Shown: one piece after another, positions 40,706 to 48,609 of the stretch
How positions within the stretch are numbered: the first letter of the stretch is position 1
Layout of the letters: the number at the start of each line of letters is the position of its first letter
Origin: Gemmatimonadetes bacterium 13_1_40CM_69_22
GTDB lineage: Bacteria; Gemmatimonadota; Gemmatimonadetes; Gemmatimonadales; GWC2-71-9
Length of the DNA: 64,000 nucleotides
Reading direction: 5' to 3'
NCBI GenBank assembly: GCA_001917665.1
Contig: MNEL01000045.1
Location: 38,964-102,963 of the forward strand
Notes under the pieces: generated by a model
Told to the model about the DNA's origin: nothing
Seen by the model: the letters and a program-made list of their open reading frames with translations, nothing else
Database searches by the model: none
Position numbers and translations under genes: made by a program

Positions 40706-41253
40706 CACTGCACGTCTGGCGCGCCGGCCGCGTGGTTGGCGACGCGCGCCAGCACGAACAGCAGGTCGGACAACCGATTGAGATACGGAACCACCGACGA
40801 CGGGCCGCCGGGGTTGTGCTCCGTGTACAGTCGCACGACGGTGCGCTCGGCGCGGCGGCACACGGTGCGCGCCAGGTGCAGCGCGGCCGCCTTCGGCACC
40901 CCGCCGGGCAGGATGAACTGCTGCAACGCCGGCAGCTGTGGCTCGTAGCGGTCGATCGCGGCCTCGAGGGCCGCGATTTGCTCCGGACCGACGGGTGGCC
41001 CCCGCAGCGCCTTCGCGAGCTTTCCCGGATCTGGCGTCGCGAGCTCCGCGCCGATCGTGAACAGGTCCCGTTGCACGGTCTCCAGCAGGTCGCGGCAGAA
41101 GCTCTGCGGTTCCTGGGCGAGCGCGAAGCCGATGGCGGCGTTGAGCTCGTCCACTTGGCCGTACGCGTCCACGCGGAGGTGGGCCTTGGGCACACGCCCG
41201 CCGCCGAACAGACCCGTGTCGCCCCGGTCGCCGGTTCTGGTGTAGATCTTCAC
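40702..41253 (-). CDS. Cob(I)alamin adenosyltransferase, PduO type
   Basis: 183 residues from GTG 41253. N-terminal ATP-binding signature YTRTGDRGDTGLFGGGRVPKAH, then AYGQVDELNAAIGF and the C-terminal CRRAERTVVRL and YLNRLSDLLFVLAR helix with the conserved Arg-x-Ser-Asp. It transfers the adenosyl group of ATP to cob(I)alamin, making coenzyme B12 in the cytoplasm. No other cobalamin gene is here, so this is probably for salvage. It is divergent from the ferredoxin reductase gene; its leader is a short heptamer run. Confidence 0.93.
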   Translation of the reverse strand: MKIYTRTGDRGDTGLFGGGRVPKAHLRVDAYGQVDELNAAIGFALAQEPQSFCRDLLETVQRDLFTIGAELATPDPGKLAKALRGPPVGPEQIAALEAAIDRYEPQLPALQQFILPGGVPKAAALHLARTVCRRAERTVVRLYTEHNPGGPSSVVPYLNRLSDLLFVLARVANHAAGAPDVQW

Positions 41254-41261
41254 CCGCGCTG

Positions 41262-41282
41262 TTCTCCCCTCTCCCCGCTCCC
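41262..41282 (-). repeat. Short heptamer run upstream of the adenosyltransferase gene
   Basis: On the minus strand: GGGAGCG, GGGAGAG, GGGAGAA, ending nine bases before the GTG start. It may work as the ribosome-binding region. Three units only, one arm only; same unit type as 29970-29990. Confidence 0.5.
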
Positions 41283-41307
41283 GAGATGTTTCATTAGCAT
41301 TCGCGCC

Positions 41308-42333
41308 ATGCCGCAAGACGTCAAAGATATCACGATAATCGGCGCCGGCCCGACGGGACTGTTCGGTGCCTTCTACGCGGGGATGCGCGGGGCCTCCTGT
41401 CGCCTCATCGACAACCTCGATCAAGTCGGCGGCCAGCTCACCGCGCTCTACCCGGAGAAGTACATCTTCGACGTCGCCGGCTTCCCCAAGATCCTCGCCA
41501 AGGAGCTCGTGAAGGGAATGGCCGAGCAGGCGCTGCAGTGGAAGGCGCCGGTCCACCTCGGTCAGAAGGTCATCGGGTTGCAGCGCGCTTCCGAGAACGG
41601 CAAGCCGCTCTTCACCGTGATGACCGAAGGGGACGAGTACCCGTCGCGCAGCGTGCTCATCGCCGGCGGCATCGGCGCCTTCACCCCTCGCAAGCTGCCG
41701 CTCAAGGACGTGGACCGCTGGTACGGCCGGGGGCTGCACGACCGTATCCTCGACCCCAGCGTGTTCGCGGGGAAGCGGGTGCTGCTCGTGGGCGGTGGCG
41801 ATTCGGCGTTCGACTGGGCGGTGAACCTGCAGGGCGTAGCGCACCGGATCCTGATGATCCACCGCCGCGACGGCTTCCGCGCCCATGCGGCGACGGTGAA
41901 GCAGGTGCAGGAGCTCTCCGCCGCCGGGAAGATGGAGCTGCGCACGTTCTGGGAGCTGAAGGAGATCCACGGCGACGACCGGATCGAGGGCGTGACCATC
42001 GTCAACAACAAGACCAAGGAGCACGAGCGCGTCCCGGTCGACTGCGTCGTGCCGCAACTGGGCTTCATCTCCGCCCTCGGCGCCATCGCCGAGTGGGGGC
42101 TCGAGATCGAGCAGGGCGAGATCAAGGTCTCGCAAACGATGGCCACGAACATCCCCGGCATCTTCGCGGCCGGGGACATCATCACCTACCCGGGGAAGCT
42201 CAAGCTCATCGCCACCGGCGCGTCCGAGGCTGCGATCGCCGTGAACCACGCCGTGCACTTCATCAATCCGGCGGCCAAAATCGAGCCGGGGCATTCGTCC
42301 AATATGGCCATCTTTGGCCAATCTGAAGACTGA
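41308..42333 (+). CDS. Ferredoxin--NADP+ reductase, type 2
   Basis: 341 residues from ATG 41308. Thioredoxin-reductase-like flavoprotein without the CxxC redox pair: FAD loop IIGAGPTGLFGAFYAGMRGA, conserved DNLDQVGGQLTALYPEKYIFDVAGFP, NADPH loop LLVGGGDSAFDWA and final FAD motif GIFAAGDIITYPGKLKLIATGASEAAIAVNHA. It matches the YumC/FNR2 group, moving electrons between NADPH and ferredoxin. A longer frame upstream reads through opposite-strand genes and was rejected. A hairpin lies right after the stop. Confidence 0.92.
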   Translation: MPQDVKDITIIGAGPTGLFGAFYAGMRGASCRLIDNLDQVGGQLTALYPEKYIFDVAGFPKILAKELVKGMAEQALQWKAPVHLGQKVIGLQRASENGKPLFTVMTEGDEYPSRSVLIAGGIGAFTPRKLPLKDVDRWYGRGLHDRILDPSVFAGKRVLLVGGGDSAFDWAVNLQGVAHRILMIHRRDGFRAHAATVKQVQELSAAGKMELRTFWELKEIHGDDRIEGVTIVNNKTKEHERVPVDCVVPQLGFISALGAIAEWGLEIEQGEIKVSQTMATNIPGIFAAGDIITYPGKLKLIATGASEAAIAVNHAVHFINPAAKIEPGHSSNMAIFGQSED

Positions 42334-42335
42334 AA

Positions 42336-42408
42336 GGCGTCACGCGAAGGCGTCACGCGAAGACGTCTCCGCGTGACGCCCTTCTCTTGACGCTTCCGCG
42401 TGACGCAC
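42336..42408 (+). terminator. Nested inverted repeat after the ferredoxin reductase gene
   Basis: Two direct copies of the 13-mer GGCGTCACGCGAA (42336-42361) face CGCGTGACGCC (42370-42380) and TTCCGCGTGACGC (42394-42406). The inner pair GGCGTCACGCG / CGCGTGACGCC (42349-42359 and 42370-42380) is a perfect 11-base stem with a 10-base loop. It lies three bases after the stop, so a terminator is likely. No strong T-run follows. Same build as the heptamer elements, with a longer unit. Confidence 0.65.
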
Positions 42409-42428
42409 CTACTCGACGCATTCTTGTC

Positions 42429-43934
42429 TTACCGCGACGTCTTTCCGATTTCAACGACGACCGAATCGATCTGCGCGAGCATTTGTTGATAGGGAACAGC
42501 GTGCGTGTTCGCCTGGATACTGAAGGTGATCGTCCGCCCGTTGGGCCGCTCGATGAAGCCGGAGAGGCTGTTGACCCGGTCGATGCTGCCCGTCTTCGCG
42601 ATCACCCGTCCCTCGAGAGCGGTGCCGCCGAAGCGCTTCAACAGGGAGCCCGGCTGTCCCGAATGCGGTAGCCCGGCGAGGAAGGGCGCGCGCTTGGGGT
42701 GGCGGTGCATGTAGGCGAGCAGCTGGGCGAATGCGTGCGGCGTCACCAGGTTCCCCGCCGCGAGCCCCGAGCCGTCTTCCAACGCGAACGCCGTCGAGTC
42801 GATGCGCACGGAGTCGATGAGGAAGCGGCGCTCCACCTCGAGCCCGGCGCGCCAGGACCCTTCCCCCTTGAGCTCACGACCCAGGATCTTGAGCAGCATC
42901 TCCGCGAACCAGTTCTGGCTCGAGTTCAGAATCGGGAAGATGATGTCCGGGAGCGGGCGGCCGTGGTACTCCACGAGCGGCGCGCAGCAGCCACGTACGC
43001 TGCGGTAGGTGAGAGAGTCGGTCGTGCTGGCTGTGCCGCCTTCGACCGCGACGCCTTTCTTCATCAGGGAGGTTGCGAGCGCCCGCGCGGCGTAGCGGTT
43101 GGGGTCGGGGAGCGCGAAACTCTCGATCCACGGCTTGCGGCCGAGCGCCACGGTCCCCTCGGCCCAGATGTCCCAGCTGCCCGGCGTGCGGAAGAAATTG
43201 TCGCCGATGGTCGAGCTCGACTCGGCGGGCACGGTGCGGGCGCGGTTCTCGAAGGTGAAGAGGGCGAGCTCGGGCGACCAGGTGATCGCCGGCGGCTGGT
43301 CCACAGCGGCGCCGGGCGCGATGTGGAAGTCCACGCTGTTGTCGTGGAAGCCCAGCCCCGAGACGGGGGCGGCGTACCACCAGTTCAAGTCCCACGCGTT
43401 CCAGCCGGGGTGGACCAGCACGGCATCGAAGTAGGAGCCGTCACCCACGAGCTTCCCCGTGACGCGCCTCAATCCACGCGCGCGGATCGAGTCCGCGACC
43501 GCGTCGACGGCGGTGAACGCCGAGTCGCAGGCGCCCGGCGCCAGGCTGTCCACGGCGAAGCAGCGCTCCGACCAGGTCGGGTCGCCGCGCCCGTAGAGCA
43601 CGAGATCGCCGTGCAGCACCCCGTTGTCCACCCGACCGTTCGCGTACACGCTCGTCGTCACGCGATAGTCAGCCGGCAGCAGCACCGTCGCTGTCGCCGT
43701 CACGAGCAGCTTGGTGTTACTCGCCGGGACGTAGAAGCGGTCGGCGTTGCGCGCGAACAGCACTTTGCCGTCGTCCACGACATACACGCCCCAGTTCGCG
43801 CGGTCGAAGGGAGGCTGGTCGAGCAGTGTCGCGAGCCGCCGCTCGAGCGAGCCCTTGAGGGGCGCCGTGCGCGGCTTCGACTGGGCCGTCAGCGTGGAGC
43901 TAATCGTAAGCGATGCGAGGATCAGCTTTCGCAT
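42429..43934 (-). CDS. dacB: D-alanyl-D-alanine carboxypeptidase/endopeptidase, PBP4 type
   Basis: 501 residues, ATG 43934. Signal peptide MRKLILASLTISSTLTAQ. Peptidase S13 motifs: S72-N-T-K75 in VPASNTKLL, S-x-N in NSSQNWFAEMLLK, and KTG in AKTGSIDRV, with the large insert domain between residues 100 and 300. It cuts cross-links or terminal D-Ala in peptidoglycan, in the periplasm. The start lies 35 bases inside the DppB gene, so translation is probably coupled. It is the last gene of the unit. Confidence 0.92.
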   Translation of the reverse strand: MRKLILASLTISSTLTAQSKPRTAPLKGSLERRLATLLDQPPFDRANWGVYVVDDGKVLFARNADRFYVPASNTKLLVTATATVLLPADYRVTTSVYANGRVDNGVLHGDLVLYGRGDPTWSERCFAVDSLAPGACDSAFTAVDAVADSIRARGLRRVTGKLVGDGSYFDAVLVHPGWNAWDLNWWYAAPVSGLGFHDNSVDFHIAPGAAVDQPPAITWSPELALFTFENRARTVPAESSSTIGDNFFRTPGSWDIWAEGTVALGRKPWIESFALPDPNRYAARALATSLMKKGVAVEGGTASTTDSLTYRSVRGCCAPLVEYHGRPLPDIIFPILNSSQNWFAEMLLKILGRELKGEGSWRAGLEVERRFLIDSVRIDSTAFALEDGSGLAAGNLVTPHAFAQLLAYMHRHPKRAPFLAGLPHSGQPGSLLKRFGGTALEGRVIAKTGSIDRVNSLSGFIERPNGRTITFSIQANTHAVPYQQMLAQIDSVVVEIGKTSR

Positions 43935-44820
43935 AGAGGAGATCGGTGACGAGGTTGACGACGACGAAGACGACCGACATGAACAGGATGCTCCCCTGGA
44001 TCGCGGGGAGATCTCGTTTGTCGATCGCGGTGAGCACATAGCGCCCCAGCCCGGGCCACCCGAAGATCGTCTCGGTGAGGATGCTGCCGGTGAGATAGTT
44101 GCCCGTGTCGAGCCCGAGCACGGTGATCACCGGCACCAAGGCGTTGCGGAAGCCGTGGCGCAGCACGACGGCGCGCTCCGCCAATCCCTTCGCGCGGGCA
44201 GTGCGCACAAAATCGCTCGACAGGACGTCGAGCATGGCCGCGCGCGTCATGCGGGCGAGGAACGCGATCGAGCGCATGCCGAGCGTGAGCGCGGGCAGGA
44301 GGAGGTACGCCAGCCCGCCCGACCCGGAGGGCGGCAGCCACTGGAGCGCCACCGCGAAAACGAGGATCAACAGCAGCCCCACCCAGTAGACCGGAAACGA
44401 GACGCCGAGGTAGGACAGCAGCATCGCGATCCGGTCGACCGCCCCGCCCGGGCGGACGGCCGCCAGCACACCCAGCGTGATCCCGGAGACGGCGGCGAGC
44501 GCCATGGCGGCGAGCGCCAGCTCGGCGGTCTTGGGAAAGCGCTCCCGCAGGTCCTGGACGATCGGCCGCTGGGTGATGTAGGACCGTCCCAGGTCGCCGC
44601 GCACGACGCCCCACACGTAATGGGCGAACTGGGCGGGGAGCGGGTCGTCGAGACGCAGCTCCGCGCGCAGCCGGGCGATCGTGGCCGAGTCGGCACGCTC
44701 GCCCACCATCGCCGTGACCGGGTCGCCCGGGGCCACGTTGAGGAGCAGGAACGCGACGACGAGCACGCCGAGCAGGGTGGGCAGCGTCAGCAGGAGGCGG
44801 CGTGTGAGCAGCGGGATCAT
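43900..44820 (-). CDS. Peptide ABC transporter permease, DppB-like
   Basis: 306 residues, ATG 44820 overlapping the binding-protein stop as ATGA. Six hydrophobic helices; N-terminal LLLTLPTLLGVLVVAFLLLNVAPGDP and the EAA-type loop FVRTARAKGLAERAVVLRHGFRNALVPVITVLG are typical for DppB. It would form one half of a peptide or nickel import channel. No DppC, DppD or DppF gene lies in the window, so the second permease and ATPases must be elsewhere or missing. Confidence 0.9.
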   Translation of the reverse strand: MIPLLTRRLLLTLPTLLGVLVVAFLLLNVAPGDPVTAMVGERADSATIARLRAELRLDDPLPAQFAHYVWGVVRGDLGRSYITQRPIVQDLRERFPKTAELALAAMALAAVSGITLGVLAAVRPGGAVDRIAMLLSYLGVSFPVYWVGLLLILVFAVALQWLPPSGSGGLAYLLLPALTLGMRSIAFLARMTRAAMLDVLSSDFVRTARAKGLAERAVVLRHGFRNALVPVITVLGLDTGNYLTGSILTETIFGWPGLGRYVLTAIDKRDLPAIQGSILFMSVVFVVVNLVTDLLYAKADPRIAYD

Positions 44821-46424
44821 GGCGCGCGCCGCGCTCCCGTCCAGTGCTGGCCGTTGAAGATCACCGGCACGTCCCACCCCGTCACGTCCGGGCGCTTCGC
44901 CCAGAGGTCCGTGGGGAACCAGAGGTAGAGCCACGGCGCGGCCCGGTAGACCCGCTCGTCGATCTGCCGATACAGGGCGGTGCGCGCCGCGTCGTCGGTG
45001 GTGCGGCGGGCGCGCAGGATCAGCGAGTCGGACACGGGATCCGAGTAGAACGCATAGTTGCCCCCGGGGCCGAAGCTGCCGGAAAAGAAGAGCGGATACA
45101 GGAAATTGTCGGCGTCGGGGTAGTCGGCCCACCAGTCGAGCACTACCATGTCGGTCTCGCCTTTGCGGGCCGCCTCGCGCTGGCTCGAGGCGTCGCGCTC
45201 GACCAGCTCGACCCGGATGCCGACCGGCTCGAGCTGGGCCTGCACCGCCTGCGCCACCCGCGCCAGCTCGACGTTGCTCGTATTGCGCCACAGCTGGAGG
45301 GCGATTCCGGCGCCCCCCCTTTCCCCGTGGCCGGCGGCGGCGAGCAGCCGCTTCGCCTCCGCGGGGTCGTAGTGGTAGCCCGCGCGCGCCGTGTCGTGCT
45401 CCCCCTCCCCTCCGGGAAGGCCGGGCGGGATCGCCCCCCGAGCGAGAATGCCGCGCCCGCCGTAAACGGTGGCGAGAATCTCGGGCGCGTTCACGGCGTA
45501 GTTGATCGCTTGCCGCACCCGCACGTCCTGGAGCGGTCCCCGCCGGTTGTTGAGCGCCACGTACACCACCCGCAGGGCGGGCTTCTCGAGCAACAGGTCC
45601 GGGTGTTGCCGCCGCCACTGCGCCGTCTCGCCGAACGGCACTTCCATCACGCTGAGCCGCCCGGCCTCGAACTCTGCCGCTCGCGTGAGCGGCTCCGGGA
45701 TGATCCGCACCGTCAGCGTGTCGGCGGCCGGCGCTCCGCCCCAATAGTCCGGGTTCTTGGCGAACACTAGGTAGTCGTCGTGCTGCCAGGCCACGAAGCG
45801 CCAGGGGCCGGTGCCGACCGGATGTTGACCGAGGTCCGCCTGCGGGGAGAGGGGCGCCGGTACGATCGCGGCCACGGGCATCGCGAGGAACTTGGGAAAG
45901 ATCGCGAGCGGCTCAGGCAGGTCGAAGGCGACGGCCGAATCTCCCAGCAGCTGGATGCCCGTTACGTCGCTCACCCGGCCGGCGGCGTATGCTTCCGCAC
46001 CGGCGATCGGGTAGAGCGGCCAGGCGCGCCCGCCGCGCGTGCCGGGCGCGAGTACGCGCAGGAAGCTCTGCCGCACCGCGGCGGGTGTGAGCCGCGTGCC
46101 GTCATGGAACTTGACGCCCGCTCGCAGGTGGAACACGTACCGGAGCCCGCTCGGGCTCCGGCGGGCTACGGTCCAGCGATCGGCCAGCGCGGGGAGCAGC
46201 CGGCCATCCGGGTCGAATTGCGTCAGCCCGTCGTAGGCGAGTGCTACCATCTCGCCGGTCGGGACATCAGTGGACAGCGCCGGGTCGAGCGAGCGCGGGT
46301 CGTACGTCTCGTAGTACGTGAGCAGCGATCCGTGCGAGCGAGGCGCTCCTCCCCGGTCCCGGCCGCCGCTGCAGGCGAGGGTCGTGGCAAGGCAAGCGAG
46401 GGTGGTCACTCGGAGCGCGCGCAT
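44817..46424 (-). CDS. Peptide-binding lipoprotein, SBP family 5
   Basis: 535 residues, ATG 46424. Lipobox TLACSGG. Family 5 features: SLDPALSTDVPTGEMVALAYDGL, LADRW, FHLRAGVKFHDGTRLTPAAV, GTGPWRFVAW, VYVALNNRRGPLQDVRVRQAINYAV and the C-terminal YPDADNFLYPLF. It binds oligopeptides (or similar) in the periplasm for the DppB-type channel directly downstream. It shares its upstream region with the divergent TamA-like gene. Confidence 0.9.
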   Translation of the reverse strand: MRALRVTTLACLATTLACSGGRDRGGAPRSHGSLLTYYETYDPRSLDPALSTDVPTGEMVALAYDGLTQFDPDGRLLPALADRWTVARRSPSGLRYVFHLRAGVKFHDGTRLTPAAVRQSFLRVLAPGTRGGRAWPLYPIAGAEAYAAGRVSDVTGIQLLGDSAVAFDLPEPLAIFPKFLAMPVAAIVPAPLSPQADLGQHPVGTGPWRFVAWQHDDYLVFAKNPDYWGGAPAADTLTVRIIPEPLTRAAEFEAGRLSVMEVPFGETAQWRRQHPDLLLEKPALRVVYVALNNRRGPLQDVRVRQAINYAVNAPEILATVYGGRGILARGAIPPGLPGGEGEHDTARAGYHYDPAEAKRLLAAAGHGERGGAGIALQLWRNTSNVELARVAQAVQAQLEPVGIRVELVERDASSQREAARKGETDMVVLDWWADYPDADNFLYPLFFSGSFGPGGNYAFYSDPVSDSLILRARRTTDDAARTALYRQIDERVYRAAPWLYLWFPTDLWAKRPDVTGWDVPVIFNGQHWTGARRAP

Positions 46425-46444
46425 GCCGTCAGGTGTCGAAAAGG

Positions 46445-46473
46445 TTGACAGTGTGGCGGGAGGTAGCCAACAT
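46445..46473 (+). promoter_or_regulatory. Possible promoter of the TamA/TamB genes
   Basis: TTGACA (46445-46450, consensus -35), a 17-base spacer and a weak -10, CAACAT (46468-46473). It would put the transcript start near 46480, just before TTG 46498. The -10 box is poor, so this is tentative. Confidence 0.35.
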
Positions 46474-46497
46474 AGGGGAGCAGCACGACCCCGTCAA

Positions 46498-48609
46498 TTG
46501 CGTGCACTCCTTCCTTTTCTGCTCGTCGCTGTGTCCGCGGCGGCTCCCCTCGCGGCGCAGCAAGAGCGGGTGGTGCGCGGCCTTTCCTTCGAGGGCAACC
46601 ACGCCATCGACGACTACACGTTGAAAACGGCGATCGCCACCTCGAGCTCCAGCGTGTTCGCGAGCCTGTGGCTGCTGCGCTGGATGGGGCTCGGTGAGAA
46701 GCGCTATTTCAATGAGCTGGAGTTCCGCCGCGACGTGGTGCGGCTGCTGCTGCTCTACCGGCAGAGCGGCTACATGAACGCGGTGGTGGACACCGTGGTG
46801 CGCCGCGAAGGGGGGGACGTCCACGTCCTGTTCCGGATCTACGAGGGGGAGCCGGTCCGCCTCACCAAGCTCGCGCTGGTCGGGCTCGATTCGATCCTCG
46901 ACGTCGCGGCGCTGAAGCGGACGCTCCCGCTCCAGGAGGGGGAGCCGTTCAACCGCATGCTGTTCCAGGCATCGGCGGACACGATCGCGGACCGGCTGCG
47001 GAACCTCGGATATCCGTACGCGCAGATCTTGCGGAGCTACGACGTGGACGCGGCGGCGCTCAAGGCCGAGGCGACCCTCGAAGCGCTGCCCGGGCCGCGT
47101 GCGCGGATCGGGAGCGTGGTGATCACCGGCACCGAGAAGGTCGACACTGGGACGGTGCGGAAGATGCTCTCGGTGCACCCCAACGACGTCTTCCGGCAGG
47201 ATCGGCTGTACCAGAGCCAGCGCGATCTCTACGGCATGGGGGTCTTCCGCTCCGTGAACGTCGGGCTCGCAGACACGGCGCCGCGCCCCGGCGACTCCAT
47301 CGTGACTGTGCTCGTGCGAGTGGCTGAAGGGCCGCGGCATCGCGTGCGGATCGGGGCCGGGTACGGCAGCTTGGACTGCTTCCGCGTGCAGAGCGGCTGG
47401 ACGGCCTATGACTTCCTCGGTGGCGCCCGCTCGCTCGACCTGACGGGCCGGGTATCCAAGCTCGGGGTCGGCTCACCCACTGACGCCGGGTTGCGGGGGA
47501 ACGTGTGCCATTTCCTGCACGACGACGTGACGTCCGATACCATCAACTACAGCATCGGGCTGACGCTGCGCCAGCCGGCGTTCTTATCCCCGCGCCACAC
47601 GGCGAGCCTGGGCCTGTTCGCCGAACGGCGCTCCGAGTTCAAGGCGTACACCCGGCAGGCGGTCGGCGTGAACGTCGGCATCACCCTGAACGCGCGGCGC
47701 AACGTGCCGGTGACGCTGGGCTACGGGTTCTCGGTGGGGCGTACGACCGCGGACGCCGCCGTGTACTGTAGCTTGTTCCGGGTGTGCGACGCCACGGACC
47801 GCGATTTGCTCGCGCGCTCCCGCCGCTTCGGAGCGGTCACGATCTCGGGCGTCCGCGATCAGGTGAACTCGGTACTCGACCCGTCGGCGGGGAGCCTCGT
47901 CACTGCGTCGCTGATGCACGCGTCGCGGCTGGTCGGCTCGGACACGCTGTACGAGTTCAACCGGGGCCAGTTCGAGGTGTCGTACTACTATCCGCTGGGT
48001 CGCCGCGGCGTGTTGGCGTGGCGCGCGCTCGCGGGGACGATCGTGCCGGCGCGGCGCATCGCCCTCGCGGGCCAGAGCGTCCATTTCATCCCGCCCGACC
48101 AGCGCTTCTACGGCGGCGGGCCGAATTCGGTTCGAGGCTACGCGCGCAATGAGCTGGGGCCGAGGGTGTACGTGACCGACAGCTTGGAGGTGCAGGGCAG
48201 CGACACCATCTACCGGCCGGACGTGAGCGTGCGCGCGGCACCGATCGGGGGGAACTCGATCGTGGTCATGAACGCCGAGCTGCGGTTCGCCACGCCGCTG
48301 TTTCCGGACCGGATGCGGGTCGCCCTGTTCGTGGATGCGGGCCAGGTGTGGGAGCGGGGCGGGGATCCGGGCACGGTGACCGGCGTGCGCGTGACACCCG
48401 GTGTCGGGTTGCGGCTCGCGACACCGCTCGGGCCGGTGCGCCTCGACGCCGCCTACGACGGCTATCCCGCCGAGCCCGGGCCGCTCTACTTCCAGGACAA
48501 TACGACCAACAACCTGACGCTCATCCCCAACGTGACGTACCAGCCCGGGCTGCCGTCCGGGTTCTGGAGGCGGGTGGTCGTCCAGTTCGCGGTGGGGCAG
48601 GCGTTCTGA
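46498..48609 (+). CDS. Omp85 outer-membrane protein with POTRA domains, TamA-like
   Basis: About 703 residues. The start is chosen as TTG 46498, which leads directly into a signal peptide (RALLPFLLVAVSAAAPLAAQ); ATG 46423 would add 25 residues before it. POTRA-like repeats follow: ERVVRGLSFEGNHAIDDYTLK, VRLTKLALVGLDSILDVAALK and ARIGSVVITGTEKVDTGTVRK. The 16-strand barrel begins near residue 310 and holds the loop-6 motif FYGGGPNSVRGYARN. It ends in a Phe-terminated strand (VVVQFAVGQAF). Its stop overlaps the TamB start as TGATG, so the two form a TamA-TamB-like module that inserts outer-membrane proteins or moves lipids. Confidence 0.85.
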   Translation: MRALLPFLLVAVSAAAPLAAQQERVVRGLSFEGNHAIDDYTLKTAIATSSSSVFASLWLLRWMGLGEKRYFNELEFRRDVVRLLLLYRQSGYMNAVVDTVVRREGGDVHVLFRIYEGEPVRLTKLALVGLDSILDVAALKRTLPLQEGEPFNRMLFQASADTIADRLRNLGYPYAQILRSYDVDAAALKAEATLEALPGPRARIGSVVITGTEKVDTGTVRKMLSVHPNDVFRQDRLYQSQRDLYGMGVFRSVNVGLADTAPRPGDSIVTVLVRVAEGPRHRVRIGAGYGSLDCFRVQSGWTAYDFLGGARSLDLTGRVSKLGVGSPTDAGLRGNVCHFLHDDVTSDTINYSIGLTLRQPAFLSPRHTASLGLFAERRSEFKAYTRQAVGVNVGITLNARRNVPVTLGYGFSVGRTTADAAVYCSLFRVCDATDRDLLARSRRFGAVTISGVRDQVNSVLDPSAGSLVTASLMHASRLVGSDTLYEFNRGQFEVSYYYPLGRRGVLAWRALAGTIVPARRIALAGQSVHFIPPDQRFYGGGPNSVRGYARNELGPRVYVTDSLEVQGSDTIYRPDVSVRAAPIGGNSIVVMNAELRFATPLFPDRMRVALFVDAGQVWERGGDPGTVTGVRVTPGVGLRLATPLGPVRLDAAYDGYPAEPGPLYFQDNTTNNLTLIPNVTYQPGLPSGFWRRVVVQFAVGQAF

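Noticed and set aside
40732-41307. N-terminal extension of the ferredoxin reductase
   Set aside because: It is antisense to the adenosyltransferase gene; ATG 41308 gives the normal FAD-binding N-terminus.
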